Assembly: GCA_002329365.1 (NCBI GenBank)
Contig: DCUB01000039.1
Location: 1-64,000, forward strand
From: Ruminococcaceae bacterium UBA1425
Lineage (GTDB): Bacteria > Bacillota > Clostridia > Oscillospirales > Acutalibacteraceae
Reading direction: 5' to 3'
DNA length: 64,000 nucleotides
Shown: positions 50,437 to 59,548 of the stretch, in pieces
How the letters are laid out: each line of letters begins with the position of its first letter
Numbering within the stretch: the stretch's first letter is position 1
The notes under the pieces: generated by a model
What the model was told of the DNA's origin: nothing
Database searches by the model: none
Seen by the model: only the letters and a program-made list of their open reading frames with translations
Translations under genes and position numbers: made by a program

Positions 50437-50576
50437 GATTCTGAGCAAAGCTCAGAAAGACAACACACTGTCATCCTGAGGCGCAGCGCGCCGAAGGATC
50501 TTTCATTTAAGATTCTGAGCAAAGCTCAGAAAGACAACACACTGTCATCCTGAGGCGCAGCACGCCGAAGGATCTT
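50437..50576. repeat. tandem pair of 66-bp repeats (dispersed family, copies 3 and 4)
   Basis: 50437-50502 and 50511-50576 are 66-bp units differing at one position (GCGCGCCG / GCACGCCG). Each has a CTGAGCAAAGCTCAG hairpin and the common TGTCATCCTGAGGCGCAGCG tail seen at 21852 and 31123. Confidence 0.85.
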
Positions 50577-50620
50577 GAAGTGACATTAACATTTTTGCCA
50601 TATATGAGCTTTAATGTCAC

Positions 50621-50640
50621 GGAACGCATGAATGCGTTCC
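50621..50640. repeat. 20-bp palindromic repeat, copy 7
   Basis: GGAACGCAT-GA-ATGCGTTCC. It lies 40 bases from the end of the tandem 66-bp repeats. Confidence 0.8.
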
Positions 50641-50690
50641 ATACTGATATATCTCCCCAAAAACCCGACGTTTACAATCGGTTTTACACA

Positions 50691-53042
50691 TTAAGACGCG
50701 TTGTAAGTCATTGTAAAGCAGTGCGAGCGAAGCGTGGAGTAGCCTATCATCCTGCGGAAGGTGTTGCCCCTGATTTCCTTGTCGCCCACACGGATTTTCG
50801 TGATGTATCCTACGCTGCCGTTGTAGGCGCCGTCGTGGCTTATTATCTTTAACCACGTTGAGGGGTCGCCGGAAAGATTAATCCTTAAGCTGCTGTCGGT
50901 AAGGCTGCTGTTATAGTCACTGACGTATTCCTTCAGCTTGTCGCTTGTGACGGTTATCGACTTGATGCAAACCTCCTCGGGGCTTGAAACGCCGCCCGCA
51001 AGGTAGGGGTATGACTTTCCGCCCCATGTGCCCGTTGCAGAGGAGCTTTTGCCCGCGCAGCTTGACGAGAACGGGGTGAAAGCGGCGTTGCCGTTGTAGT
51101 CGAGGTACTGACCGTACACATCGTCGACCGCGTCGTAAATCAACGAAGATGGTTCGGAGGTTTTGTAGGCAATGTCGCCCGTGGAGAAACTGCTGTCGCC
51201 GTTATCAATATGATATTTCAGATAGGTGTATATTGCCACAATCTGCGCCTTGCAGCCCTCGACGGTGGCTTCCTTGCAGCTGCCGCCGATTTCGGCGTTC
51301 GTCGCCCTTGCAAGGAAGGTTCTTGTCGGTATATATGAACCGTTGAAGTTGATGAAAAACGGCAACAGCGGGTCCGTTCTTAATGTTGTGCCGGGATAGT
51401 AATGGTATAGAATCTTATCGTAGCTCCAGTTATAGCTGCCGGAGGAATCGCCGTAAGTCAACGCGCCTGTCTGGCTCATTCCGACGCCGTGACCGTAGCC
51501 GTAGGCGGTGAAGGTGAAAAAGCCCTTGCTTTCGCCGTTATCCGTTTCGGATTCGGCTGCCTTTGAGGTGGTTGTCGTCGCCTTTGTTGTTGTCGCAGCC
51601 GCCTTCTTAGTTGTAGTTTCTGTTTCTTTTTCGGTTTCAGCCTCGGTTGTCGTTGCTTTTTTTGTTGTGGTAGTTGTTGTGGTGGTTGTTGTGGTTGTTG
51701 TCAGCTCGGTTGTCGTTTCTGTCTTTTTCGTCGTTTCCGCCGCCGTCGAAGCTGTTTCCTCGGCAACTGCAATAACGGTGACTTCTGGTGTTATAGCCTC
51801 GGTTTCTGTTTCGGACAAATCTCCCGACGACTCGTTTAAGCCGGATATAAGCCCTGATTCAGACTCGTCGGCGAATACCGATTCGGAAACTGTTTCAATT
51901 ACCGACTTGCTGTCGTCAAAGAACAGCGCGCGCACATCCTTAAAGAAGAAACCGATAAGCAGGCACATAATAAGAGCTATGGCAACGCCTACCAGCACCT
52001 TTATGGCCGTGCTTTTTTTCTGGGGCGGCGCCTGCTCGTCCTCGGCGTCCTCAATGCCGGGTATATCGGTAATCTGAGCGTCTGCCGGCGGCTCTCCGTC
52101 GGTTTTTACAAATTCCTTAAGCATTGAGAACAGCACGGCCGTAGCCGCCTCGACAAGCTCGTTTGCCGTTTCGCCCTCTTTGCTCATCACCTTTTTCACA
52201 TGTGCGTGTTCCCTGTCGGAAACCGCCGCGTAGACAAAAAGCTTTCCGGCGGAGCCGTTTGAGGAATAGACGTTTGAGATAATTGCGCCTATGCTCGTTC
52301 CGCCGTCGGCGCGCGCCTTGTCCGCGAGCCGGGCGACGTAGTCCTTCAGCGTTTCGCTGCTGTTTTTGGCATCGTCGCATTCGACGAATTTGTATATTTG
52401 CGTAAGCCGCTCGTCCTCAGCTATGCGCCGGCGCGCGAAAATGCTCGTCTGGGTGGAGACGACGGATACTGTAAGCTCCTTTTTTGAAAGCAGGTCGCAG
52501 GCGGACTTAAAACTGTCTTTTTTCTTTTTCTCGCGCGGATTTTCCGCCGCGGTATTTAAAAGACGGGGAATTATTCCGCTGTCGAGCATATCGTCGGCAA
52601 GAGCTTCGTCAAGCGGCATAAAAATCAGCGTCTGATTTCCTCCGACGGAGGCAAAGCCGGAATACAGCCCGTCCGCCGTGAGGAAAACGGCGGAGTTTTT
52701 CGGCATAAGAGCCTGCGCCTTTCGCTCCGGCTCCGAAAGCTGCCTGCCCGACGACGTTATTTCGGAAATGACAGCCTCGTTCAGCTCGCCGGTAAGCCCC
52801 AGCGCTTTTAGAAGCGTCCATTTCTGCTCAAGAAAGACGTCCGTCCCCGCGGCGGCGATAATGACGTCGCTGCGCGTAAAGGCTTCCGCCATCTCACCGA
52901 AAAACGCCTTCGGCGACTCGAATATCTTAAGACCGCCGACGTCGCAGCCTACGGACTCGGATATCCGCGAGCATATCATCTGCTGGACGGATTTAACCGC
53001 GCCGTGCTCTGCCTTTGTTATCGACAGCAATTCGATTTTCAC
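50691..53042 (-). CDS. chimeric membrane protein with C-terminal SpoIID/LytB-like domain
   Basis: A 783-residue protein in three parts. Residues 1-330 are cytoplasmic and include a Rossmann/MoaB-like alpha/beta region (SDVIIAAAGTDVFLEQKWTLLKALGL) and a second alpha/beta segment. About 346-368 is a membrane helix. About 380-520 is an extracellular linker of Thr, Glu, Ala and Lys with long Thr runs. About 525-783 is a SpoIID/LytB-like domain with the signature YGYGHGVGMSQTGALTYG and a YLKYHIDNGD...AYKTSEPSS pattern. SpoIID domains are lytic transglycosylases acting on denuded peptidoglycan. GTG start after GGGAGG. It follows two sortase genes and may be part of cell-wall assembly. The link between the N-terminal part and the wall domain is unexplained. 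Confidence 0.7.
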   Translation of the reverse strand: MKIELLSITKAEHGAVKSVQQMICSRISESVGCDVGGLKIFESPKAFFGEMAEAFTRSDVIIAAAGTDVFLEQKWTLLKALGLTGELNEAVISEITSSGRQLSEPERKAQALMPKNSAVFLTADGLYSGFASVGGNQTLIFMPLDEALADDMLDSGIIPRLLNTAAENPREKKKKDSFKSACDLLSKKELTVSVVSTQTSIFARRRIAEDERLTQIYKFVECDDAKNSSETLKDYVARLADKARADGGTSIGAIISNVYSSNGSAGKLFVYAAVSDREHAHVKKVMSKEGETANELVEAATAVLFSMLKEFVKTDGEPPADAQITDIPGIEDAEDEQAPPQKKSTAIKVLVGVAIALIMCLLIGFFFKDVRALFFDDSKSVIETVSESVFADESESGLISGLNESSGDLSETETEAITPEVTVIAVAEETASTAAETTKKTETTTELTTTTTTTTTTTTTKKATTTEAETEKETETTTKKAAATTTKATTTTSKAAESETDNGESKGFFTFTAYGYGHGVGMSQTGALTYGDSSGSYNWSYDKILYHYYPGTTLRTDPLLPFFINFNGSYIPTRTFLARATNAEIGGSCKEATVEGCKAQIVAIYTYLKYHIDNGDSSFSTGDIAYKTSEPSSLIYDAVDDVYGQYLDYNGNAAFTPFSSSCAGKSSSATGTWGGKSYPYLAGGVSSPEEVCIKSITVTSDKLKEYVSDYNSSLTDSSLRINLSGDPSTWLKIISHDGAYNGSVGYITKIRVGDKEIRGNTFRRMIGYSTLRSHCFTMTYNAS

Positions 53043-53093
53043 TGATATGTAACCTCCCGTTCACCCGCACAATTTTTTCGCCTCTCTGCGGTG

Positions 53094-54788
53094 TTAAGCG
53101 TTGGGCATCCACTTTATCGCGCCGGCAAAGGGGTTTTTAATCCCCCTTTTCCTGTAATACTCATCCGGATAACGCGGATTGGGGTTTTTGAATGCCTTTG
53201 AGGTGTCGACATTCGTGCTTTCGCCGTCGCGTACAAGCCTGCCTATTACGACAAGCTTAGCGTCGGGGAAATCATAGGCGCAGGTTGACAGTGTTACTAT
53301 CTTGTCGGTATTTTTGATGTCTACGCCGGTGCTGTAAAGCTTGCGCTGGTCGACCTGCCCGATGTATTCGCCGAATTCGGCGTCGGATATCAGCTCTGTG
53401 AATATGTAGTTGAATATCCAGCCCGTCGAATCAACCTTGCCGCTTGAAATATATACGGCGTAAATTTTGAAGACGTACTCGTCATAAAGAGTTTCAAGCT
53501 TTATTAAAGGAGCCGCCTTAAAGCCGTCGATTGTTCTGTACTTCTCAAGCTCGCCGAAAATCAGGTCGTCGTACTCCATGTTGTGACCGTATATGATGGT
53601 GTTTCTGTCAAGCCCGCCCAAGCTGTTCCTGTAATCGACGAACGGGCAGCCGTATTTTGTCCACTCCTTATAGAAGTTTCTCTTTAAATAGTATTCGTTG
53701 TTTGTACCCTTGACGACGGGCATTGAAATGTTTGTTCCGTCAATCTCAAGGTACCCGTAAAAGCTGTTGTTTATAGCGTAAAAATCGGCAAGATTAACGC
53801 GCATGTCGGAGGGGAATTTTACCCCCGAATACTTTTTCGACACTTCGTCCCAGGAGGTTGCCGCTTCGTTTCGCAGGTCTGAAAGCTCGCCTGCCTTTGC
53901 CTCGGCTATATAGGGCTGAAGAAGATACGTGTTGCCGAGTATGCCTATGCAGATAACCATTGTGACGACGGAAACAAGGAACATGCACTTGCGGAATATT
54001 TCAAGGGGACCGTCCTGCCTGTCGGGAAGAAGACCCGCGAAAAAGCCTTTTTTCTTCTTTTTCTTTCTATTGTTATCGGCGGCGGGCTTGGAAGGACTTG
54101 CAGCCGCTGCCTTTTTCGCGGCGGGCTTCTTCGCCTGCGCCGCTATATTGTCGGGCGTGACGCTTTGCGTAAAGTCGGGCTTTTCGTCGAGAGCGTCGAG
54201 CGAAACGTTGAAGCCGCCGTAGCCGCCCTCGGCATCCATTGCCGCCTTGACTGCTTCGGAAAAGCTTGCCGCCTTCGCTTTTTGTACGCCGTCGCCGTTA
54301 AACTCAACGCGCTTTTCCGGCTCGGTCCGCGCGGGACCGCTTTTTTGAGACGCGCCGTCCTTAGGGCTTTCGCCGGAATCGTCGACTGTTTCGGGAACAT
54401 ACAGACGGCACTCGTTTTTAATGGCGTCAAGCTCGCTTGAAATGTCGCTCTGCGCCTCTTTGTAAAGCTGACTTAAAAACTCGTCGCCTGAAACCTGCGG
54501 TGTCTGTGTTTTGACGCTTTGCGATTCGTCGTCCTTTGCGGGGACTTCCGGATCTTTTTCGGCTTCGGGCGCGGTGCCGGACGCCGTATCCGTTTCGGCG
54601 GTCTTTGCGTCTTCGTCGAGCGGCTCTATAACCTTTTCGTTGTCGGACTTGAGGTCGACGCTGCCCGGCGTTTTGCTGTCGGCCGATTTAAGAAACTCGG
54701 CGAAGCTTGAAACGCTGAAAAAATCATCCTCATTCGCAGGCGCAGTCTTATTTTTTTCGTTGTTGTCCTTCTTCTTGTAAGTAGCCAA
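53094..54788 (-). CDS. class B sortase with long N-terminal extension
   Basis: A 564-residue sortase. The N-terminal 260 residues are a charged, low-complexity cytoplasmic region (Lys/Ala/Glu-rich) with no known domain. The membrane helix is about 267-288. The sortase domain (about 300-530) has catalytic His402 (IIYGHNMEYDD), Cys503 (LSTCAYDF) and Arg517 or Arg520 (GRLVR). It starts with TTG at 54788 after GGGAGG. Class B sortases attach proteins with sorting motifs such as NPxTN to peptidoglycan. It is next to a second sortase gene, 18 bases away. Confidence 0.87.
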   Translation of the reverse strand: MATYKKKDNNEKNKTAPANEDDFFSVSSFAEFLKSADSKTPGSVDLKSDNEKVIEPLDEDAKTAETDTASGTAPEAEKDPEVPAKDDESQSVKTQTPQVSGDEFLSQLYKEAQSDISSELDAIKNECRLYVPETVDDSGESPKDGASQKSGPARTEPEKRVEFNGDGVQKAKAASFSEAVKAAMDAEGGYGGFNVSLDALDEKPDFTQSVTPDNIAAQAKKPAAKKAAAASPSKPAADNNRKKKKKKGFFAGLLPDRQDGPLEIFRKCMFLVSVVTMVICIGILGNTYLLQPYIAEAKAGELSDLRNEAATSWDEVSKKYSGVKFPSDMRVNLADFYAINNSFYGYLEIDGTNISMPVVKGTNNEYYLKRNFYKEWTKYGCPFVDYRNSLGGLDRNTIIYGHNMEYDDLIFGELEKYRTIDGFKAAPLIKLETLYDEYVFKIYAVYISSGKVDSTGWIFNYIFTELISDAEFGEYIGQVDQRKLYSTGVDIKNTDKIVTLSTCAYDFPDAKLVVIGRLVRDGESTNVDTSKAFKNPNPRYPDEYYRKRGIKNPFAGAIKWMPNA

Positions 54789-54806
54789 CGTTATTTCCTC
54801 CCGGTG

Positions 54807-55838
54807 TTATTTTGCGGACGGCGTCCACTTTGCGCTGTTTTTATACGGGTTTGTTTTTCCTTTAAGCTCGTACCATCTGTACGGACGGCGGTAATCGGGG
54901 TTGTCCTTGACAAGCGACTCGTCAATTTCTCCGCTCTCGCCGTTGCGCATAAGCCTTGCAACGACTACAAGCCTTGACGTGATTTCCGTGCTGCCCACAT
55001 CAAAGTTGTAAGAGCAGGTCGAAAGCGTCAGAATTTTGTCGTCGGGCTTGACGTCTATGCCCGTTTTATATAATACGCGCTCGTCTACCTGCTTTAAGTA
55101 TCCCTCAAAGCTTGAGTCGCTCATGTCGGGATAAATGTAATTGAAAACGTAGCCGTTATCGTCGGAGGCGTTTATACTCGTAACAAACACGGCGAAAACC
55201 TTCCACCTGTATTTGTTGTAAAGCGTGCTGTACTCGATAATCGGGTGCTTCTTGAAAAATTCCATGTCCTCGTATTTTACAAGGTCATAGAAGACCTGTT
55301 CCTTGCTGCTTGTTGTGTGGCCGTAGATTATCGTATTTTTCGAAAGGTTGTATTTTTTGCACCTGTAATCAAGAAAAAGGTTTCCGTAGCGCGTATAATT
55401 GCCGTAAAAATCGTTTTTCAGATAGTAATAATCGGCTTTTTTACCGTCGTCATCCTCGTTCTGAACGACTACGGTGTCTATCGACGTTCCGGGAATCGTG
55501 AGCCAGCCTATGGTGTCGCTGTTAAAGGCGTAAAGCGGCCTGAACTCGGGACGCATGTCCTTAAGATATGTAACCTCGCCCGTATTGACGCTTAATTCGC
55601 CGAGAATGTCGGGGGGGTTCAAAGGGGACGGCTGGTCGATTTCCGTTACGTCTAAGACGGGACCGGTGTTGTCGGACTTGTTAAGCAGATTTCTTGCGGA
55701 AAGCACGGAAAAGACAATGAACAAAGCAAAAAACACCGCGGACAAAGCCATAAAAGGAACGGGAGATTTTTTCTTCCTTTTTTTCTTCTTTCCCGCAGCA
55801 TTTTTTATGACACGGGTATTTTCGGGAACAGCAGCCAT
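54807..55838 (-). CDS. class B sortase
   Basis: A 343-residue sortase with a short basic N-terminus, membrane helix at about 29-48 (PFMALSAVFFALFIVFSVLSA) and a sortase B domain at about 85-305. Catalytic residues are His174 (TIIYGHTTSSKEQ), Cys275 (TLSTCSYNF) and Arg295 or Arg298. The C-terminal YRRPYRWYELKGKTNPYKNSAKWTPSAK is similar to the tail of the adjacent sortase (YPDEYYRKRGIKNPFAGAIKWMPNA), so the two genes probably arose by duplication. GGAAAG precedes the ATG. No substrate with a clear sorting motif is encoded next to it. Confidence 0.9.
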   Translation of the reverse strand: MAAVPENTRVIKNAAGKKKKRKKKSPVPFMALSAVFFALFIVFSVLSARNLLNKSDNTGPVLDVTEIDQPSPLNPPDILGELSVNTGEVTYLKDMRPEFRPLYAFNSDTIGWLTIPGTSIDTVVVQNEDDDGKKADYYYLKNDFYGNYTRYGNLFLDYRCKKYNLSKNTIIYGHTTSSKEQVFYDLVKYEDMEFFKKHPIIEYSTLYNKYRWKVFAVFVTSINASDDNGYVFNYIYPDMSDSSFEGYLKQVDERVLYKTGIDVKPDDKILTLSTCSYNFDVGSTEITSRLVVVARLMRNGESGEIDESLVKDNPDYRRPYRWYELKGKTNPYKNSAKWTPSAK

Positions 55839-55863
55839 TGTAGACTTTCCTTTCTGTGTGTCG

Positions 55864-57108
55864 TCAATAATTTCTTATTATAAACCGCCTCAAAACATCG
55901 AGCGCCTTTGAAGCCGTGCAGTATCTGTTGTACTCGCGGTTGTTTCCGCGCCCTGTCTCAAACCTTTCGGCAAAAAGCCCGCCGTTTCCGCAGACGCCGA
56001 TATATGAAAGCCCGTCCGGCTTTTCGCCTTCTCCTCCCGGTCCGGCAATTCCGGTTACGGAAAGCCCGATATCGGCGCCGCTTAACTCTTTTATCCCGCG
56101 CGCCATTTCGACGGCCGTCTGCTCGCTGACCGCGCCGAAATTTTTTATCGTTTCGGGGCTTACGTTTAACAGCTTTGTTTTCATTTCGTTTGAATATGTG
56201 ACGGCGCCGCAGTCAAACACGCGGGATGAGCCGGGTATCTCGGTTATCCGCTTTGCGATGTATCCCGCCGTGCAGGACTCCGCCAAAGCTAATTTAAGCC
56301 CTTTTTCGCGCAGAAGCCCCACAACTGTTTCCTGCAGGCTGCAGGAATCAACGGCGTAAACATATTCCGATAGCCTTGTTTTAATGTCGTCGATAACGGG
56401 CGACATGAGAGCCTCTGCTTTTTCGGCGTTTTCCGCCCTTGCCGTTACCCTCAGAAGTGCCTCACCGTCCTTCGCGTAGGGCGCCACTGTGGGATTGCCG
56501 TTTTCAAGATAATCGGAAACTTTTAAAGCCATCGCGCTTTCGCCTATGCCGTACGTGCGTATTGTGTGTGAAACTATCACGCCGCCGGAGTATTTTGATA
56601 TAAGAAACGGCTTAACGCTCTGCTCGAACATCGCCGTCATCTCGCGGGGGGGACCGGGCAGGATTATGACGCACTTTCCGTCTTTTTCGAGGGCCGCGCC
56701 GGGAGCGGTGCCGCAGGAGTTTTTAAAAACGGTGCCGCCTTCGGGAACGTCTGCCTGCTTCGCGTTCGCGGCGGGCATTACATGACCGCGGCGCCTGAAA
56801 TATGCTTCGATTTCGGCAAGAATACCCTCGTCGCGGACGAGCCGGAAGCCGAGAACCTCGCAGGCTACCTCCTTCGTGATGTCGTCGGAGGTGGGGCCGA
56901 GACCGCCCGTTGCTATAACCATATCGCTGCGCGAAAGCGAGGACCTGATTTCCGCCGACAGTCTTTCGGCGTTATCGCCCACCGTGCTTTGATGAAGCAC
57001 GGTGATACCGAGCGCCGCCATTTCGCGGGAGAGGTACTGGACGTTTGTATTAAGTATGTCGCCGAGCAGAAGCTCGGTTCCGACTGAAAGCAGCTCGCAT
57101 GTAACCAT
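55864..57108 (-). CDS. cinA: CinA (nicotinamide-nucleotide amidohydrolase/ADP-ribose pyrophosphatase)
   Basis: A 414-residue CinA. The N-terminal MoaB/MogA-like COG1058 domain (ELLSVGTELLLGDILNTNVQYLSREMAALGI, ATGGLGPTSDD, GPPREM) and the C-terminal PncC domain (ALAESCTAGYIAKRITEIPGSS..., VTGIAGPGGEGEKPDGLSYIG) are intact. The family recycles nicotinamide nucleotides and was named from competence. GGAAG precedes the ATG. It lies 6 bases behind thiI and 25 bases ahead of the sortase gene. Confidence 0.94.
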   Translation of the reverse strand: MVTCELLSVGTELLLGDILNTNVQYLSREMAALGITVLHQSTVGDNAERLSAEIRSSLSRSDMVIATGGLGPTSDDITKEVACEVLGFRLVRDEGILAEIEAYFRRRGHVMPAANAKQADVPEGGTVFKNSCGTAPGAALEKDGKCVIILPGPPREMTAMFEQSVKPFLISKYSGGVIVSHTIRTYGIGESAMALKVSDYLENGNPTVAPYAKDGEALLRVTARAENAEKAEALMSPVIDDIKTRLSEYVYAVDSCSLQETVVGLLREKGLKLALAESCTAGYIAKRITEIPGSSRVFDCGAVTYSNEMKTKLLNVSPETIKNFGAVSEQTAVEMARGIKELSGADIGLSVTGIAGPGGEGEKPDGLSYIGVCGNGGLFAERFETGRGNNREYNRYCTASKALDVLRRFIIRNY

Positions 57109-57114
57109 TTACGT

Positions 57115-58305
57115 TTACTTCCCTTTACCGTCAATCAGGTATTCCCTTGCTCCCGCCACGGCGTCATTAATAAGCTTGTCCGACTGAAGCGCGCTTTCGG
57201 CCGCCTCGACGTATTTCAGCTTCGGCCTTGTGCGCGGATGCCTCGGGGTAAAAACGGTGCAGCAGTCCTCATAGGGAAGAACGGAAATGTCGAACGTGCC
57301 GATACGCCGGGCAACGGCGACGACCTCGTCCTTGTCCATGCCTATGAGCGGCCTGAAAACGGGCATTGAAACGGCGGCGTCGGTGCAGCTTAAAGCATAA
57401 AGCGTCTGGCTTGCAACCTGACCGACGCTCTCGCCTGTGATAAGCGCGCCGCAATCGCTTTTTTCAGCTATTGACCCGGATATTTTCATCATGAAACGGC
57501 GCATTATTATTGTGAAAAGCTCCTCGCGGCAGTTGTCCTTTATCTGCTCCTGTATTTCGGTGAACGGCACTACGAAAAGCCTTATCGGGCCGCTGTATTG
57601 CGATATCTTTTCAAGCAGGCTGTGAACCTTCATCTCTGCACGTTCGCTTGTGTAGGGCGGGGAGGCGAAATGTACAGCCGTAAGCTGAAGACCTCTTTTT
57701 GCCATCATCCACGCCGCGACGGGGCTGTCGATTCCGCCCGATATAAGTACCGCCGCCTTGCCGGAGGAGCCCGTAGGCATGCCGCCCGCTCCCTTAATCT
57801 GCGTGCCGTGAACAAAAGCTGAGTTGTCTCTAATTTCGACGTTTACGGTGACGTCGGGGTTGTGCACGTCGACAGTGAGGTGCGGAAAATCACAGAGCAG
57901 ACGCTCGCCGAGCCTTGTGCATATTTCGGGCGAGGCGAGGGGAAAGCTTTTGTCCGCCCTCTTAGCGGCGACCTTGAAGGTTCGCGCGTATGACAGCTCG
58001 TCCGAAAGATATCGCCCCGTTTCCGACAGTATGGCGTCAAAATCCTTGGGTAGGGAAAGCGCTCTTGAAAGCCCGGCAAAGCCGAAAATCTTTTTGCATA
58101 TCGAAACGGCTTCGTCAAGGTCGATACCGTCGTCGAGCGGTTCGGCGACTATCGTAGACTGCGCCGTCGTGAACCGCCAGCCCCCCGTAGGCGAGAGGCG
58201 GCGGCGCATTGTTTTGACAAGCATATCCTCGAATGTACGGCGGTTTAGCCCCTTTAAGACTATTTCGCCGTTTTTTAACAATATAACTTCGTTCATTTGC
58301 AACAT
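57115..58305 (-). CDS. thiI: tRNA 4-thiouridine synthetase ThiI
   Basis: A 396-residue ThiI of the Gram-positive, rhodanese-free type. A ferredoxin-like plus THUMP region is at 1-165, and the PP-loop ATPase motif SGGIDSPVAAWMM is at about 189-201, followed by FRPLIGMDKDEVVAVARRIGTFDISVLPYEDCCTVFTPRHPRTRP with the conserved Cys pair. It adenylates tRNA and adds sulfur at U8; it may also feed thiamine synthesis. The ATG 58305 lacks a strong ribosome binding site. It lies 15 bases behind the cysteine desulfurase gene, its likely sulfur donor. Confidence 0.93.
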   Translation of the reverse strand: MLQMNEVILLKNGEIVLKGLNRRTFEDMLVKTMRRRLSPTGGWRFTTAQSTIVAEPLDDGIDLDEAVSICKKIFGFAGLSRALSLPKDFDAILSETGRYLSDELSYARTFKVAAKRADKSFPLASPEICTRLGERLLCDFPHLTVDVHNPDVTVNVEIRDNSAFVHGTQIKGAGGMPTGSSGKAAVLISGGIDSPVAAWMMAKRGLQLTAVHFASPPYTSERAEMKVHSLLEKISQYSGPIRLFVVPFTEIQEQIKDNCREELFTIIMRRFMMKISGSIAEKSDCGALITGESVGQVASQTLYALSCTDAAVSMPVFRPLIGMDKDEVVAVARRIGTFDISVLPYEDCCTVFTPRHPRTRPKLKYVEAAESALQSDKLINDAVAGAREYLIDGKGK

Positions 58306-58320
58306 TTAAGTTTTTCTTTT

Positions 58321-59472
58321 TTATTTTGTGCGTATGCTGTTTTTTCCGTCGCGTATGCCCGCGACGAGCATATCGATATCGCCGGTGCGAGTAAAGCGCG
58401 AAAAGCTTATGCGCAGTGCACAGGATATACGCTCGTCGCTTAAGCCCATGTTTTTCAGGACGCGGCTCTTTTTCCCCCTTGAACAGGCGGAGCCGGACGA
58501 AACGTAAACGCCCCTTGACGAAAGGTGGTTCATCATCGGCTCGGAGTTAATTCCCATTACGGAGATGTTGACCACATACGGCAGCGCGTCTTCGGGGGAG
58601 TTGAGCAGAATACCGTCGATTGCGCTAAGCTTTTGAAGCAGATAACGGCGAAGCGAATATATACGCGAAAGCTCCTCCCTTGTGTCGGGCAGCTCGGCGA
58701 CGGCAGCTCCGAAGCCGGCTATTGCGGGAACAGGCTCTGTGCCGGGGCGAAGCGTGTACTCCTGAAGTCCTCCGAAGGTACGCGGAAGAATTTTTACCGC
58801 CGCATGCTCGTTGTTGAAGCCTCCGCGCACATACAGCGCGCCTACGCCCTTGGGACCGTGGATTTTATGGGAGCTTATGCTCATAAGGTCGACGCCCATT
58901 GATGCCGGCTTTATATCGAGCTTGCCGAACGCCTGAACGGCGTCGCAGTGAACTATGGCGTTTGAACGCGAAAGTCTGACTGCCTTTTTCGCGGCCTCGA
59001 CGGGCTGGATGGTTCCGACCTCGTTGTTGACCGCCATGATGCTTACAAGCACCGTTTTTGAGTTGACGGCATTGAAAAGCTCCTGCTCGGAGATTCGCCC
59101 CTCTTTATCTGACTTGAGCCTTACAACCTCATAGCCGTGCTTTTCAAGAAATGCCGCCGATTCCTCGACGCTTGAATGCTCAATGGAGGTGATTACAATC
59201 CTGTTGCCGTAACGCTTCATAGCATCGGCAGTGCCGAGAATCGAAATATTGTTGCTCTCCGTGCCGCCGGACGTAAAGAATATCTCCTCGGGGTCGCAGG
59301 AAAGCTTCCGTGCGATTGCCGAACGGGCGCTGTCGAGTATTGCCTTTGCCTCGTTGCCCTTTCTGTGAAGAGAGGAAGGGTTGCCCCAGTTCCTGAGCAG
59401 AGCGTCGGAAATTGCGGACGCCGCCTCGGTGCAGACCTGGGTGGTTGAGCTGTTGTCAAGATAAGCCTCCAC
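58321..59472 (-). CDS. cysteine desulfurase (NifS/IscS-like)
   Basis: A 383-residue PLP enzyme. PLP-binding SSHKIHGPKGVGALYVRGG gives the Schiff-base lysine; ESNNISIL, EVGTIQPV and HCDAVQAFGKLDI are standard; the catalytic Cys is in SSGSACSRGKKSR. It removes sulfur from cysteine to give persulfide for tRNA thiolation or Fe-S clusters. Starts with GTG at 59472 after GGGAGG. It heads the thiI-cinA-sortase unit, and its pairing with ThiI is a typical NifZ-type arrangement in Gram-positives. No scaffold gene (iscU) is next to it. Confidence 0.94.
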   Translation of the reverse strand: MEAYLDNSSTTQVCTEAASAISDALLRNWGNPSSLHRKGNEAKAILDSARSAIARKLSCDPEEIFFTSGGTESNNISILGTADAMKRYGNRIVITSIEHSSVEESAAFLEKHGYEVVRLKSDKEGRISEQELFNAVNSKTVLVSIMAVNNEVGTIQPVEAAKKAVRLSRSNAIVHCDAVQAFGKLDIKPASMGVDLMSISSHKIHGPKGVGALYVRGGFNNEHAAVKILPRTFGGLQEYTLRPGTEPVPAIAGFGAAVAELPDTREELSRIYSLRRYLLQKLSAIDGILLNSPEDALPYVVNISVMGINSEPMMNHLSSRGVYVSSGSACSRGKKSRVLKNMGLSDERISCALRISFSRFTRTGDIDMLVAGIRDGKNSIRTK

Positions 59473-59518
59473 CGCAGCACCCTCCCCAAGACATACTACT
59501 CAAGTTTATACATAAGTT

Positions 59519-59548
59519 ATTATACATCATTTTCACCTCGTTTGTAAA
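59519..59548 (-). promoter_or_regulatory. promoter of the desulfurase-thiI-cinA unit
   Basis: On the minus strand TTTACA (59548-59543), 18-base spacer, TATAAT (59524-59519), 47 bases before the GTG start. Confidence 0.6.

Noticed and set aside
10435..50640. CRISPR array
   Set aside because: The palindromes are single dispersed copies with no regular spacers and no cas genes are present.
51508..52077. A 189-codon plus-strand ORF full of Val
   Set aside because: It is the antisense of the Thr/Glu-rich linker of the SpoIID-like protein; its composition comes from that low-complexity DNA and it has no ribosome binding site.
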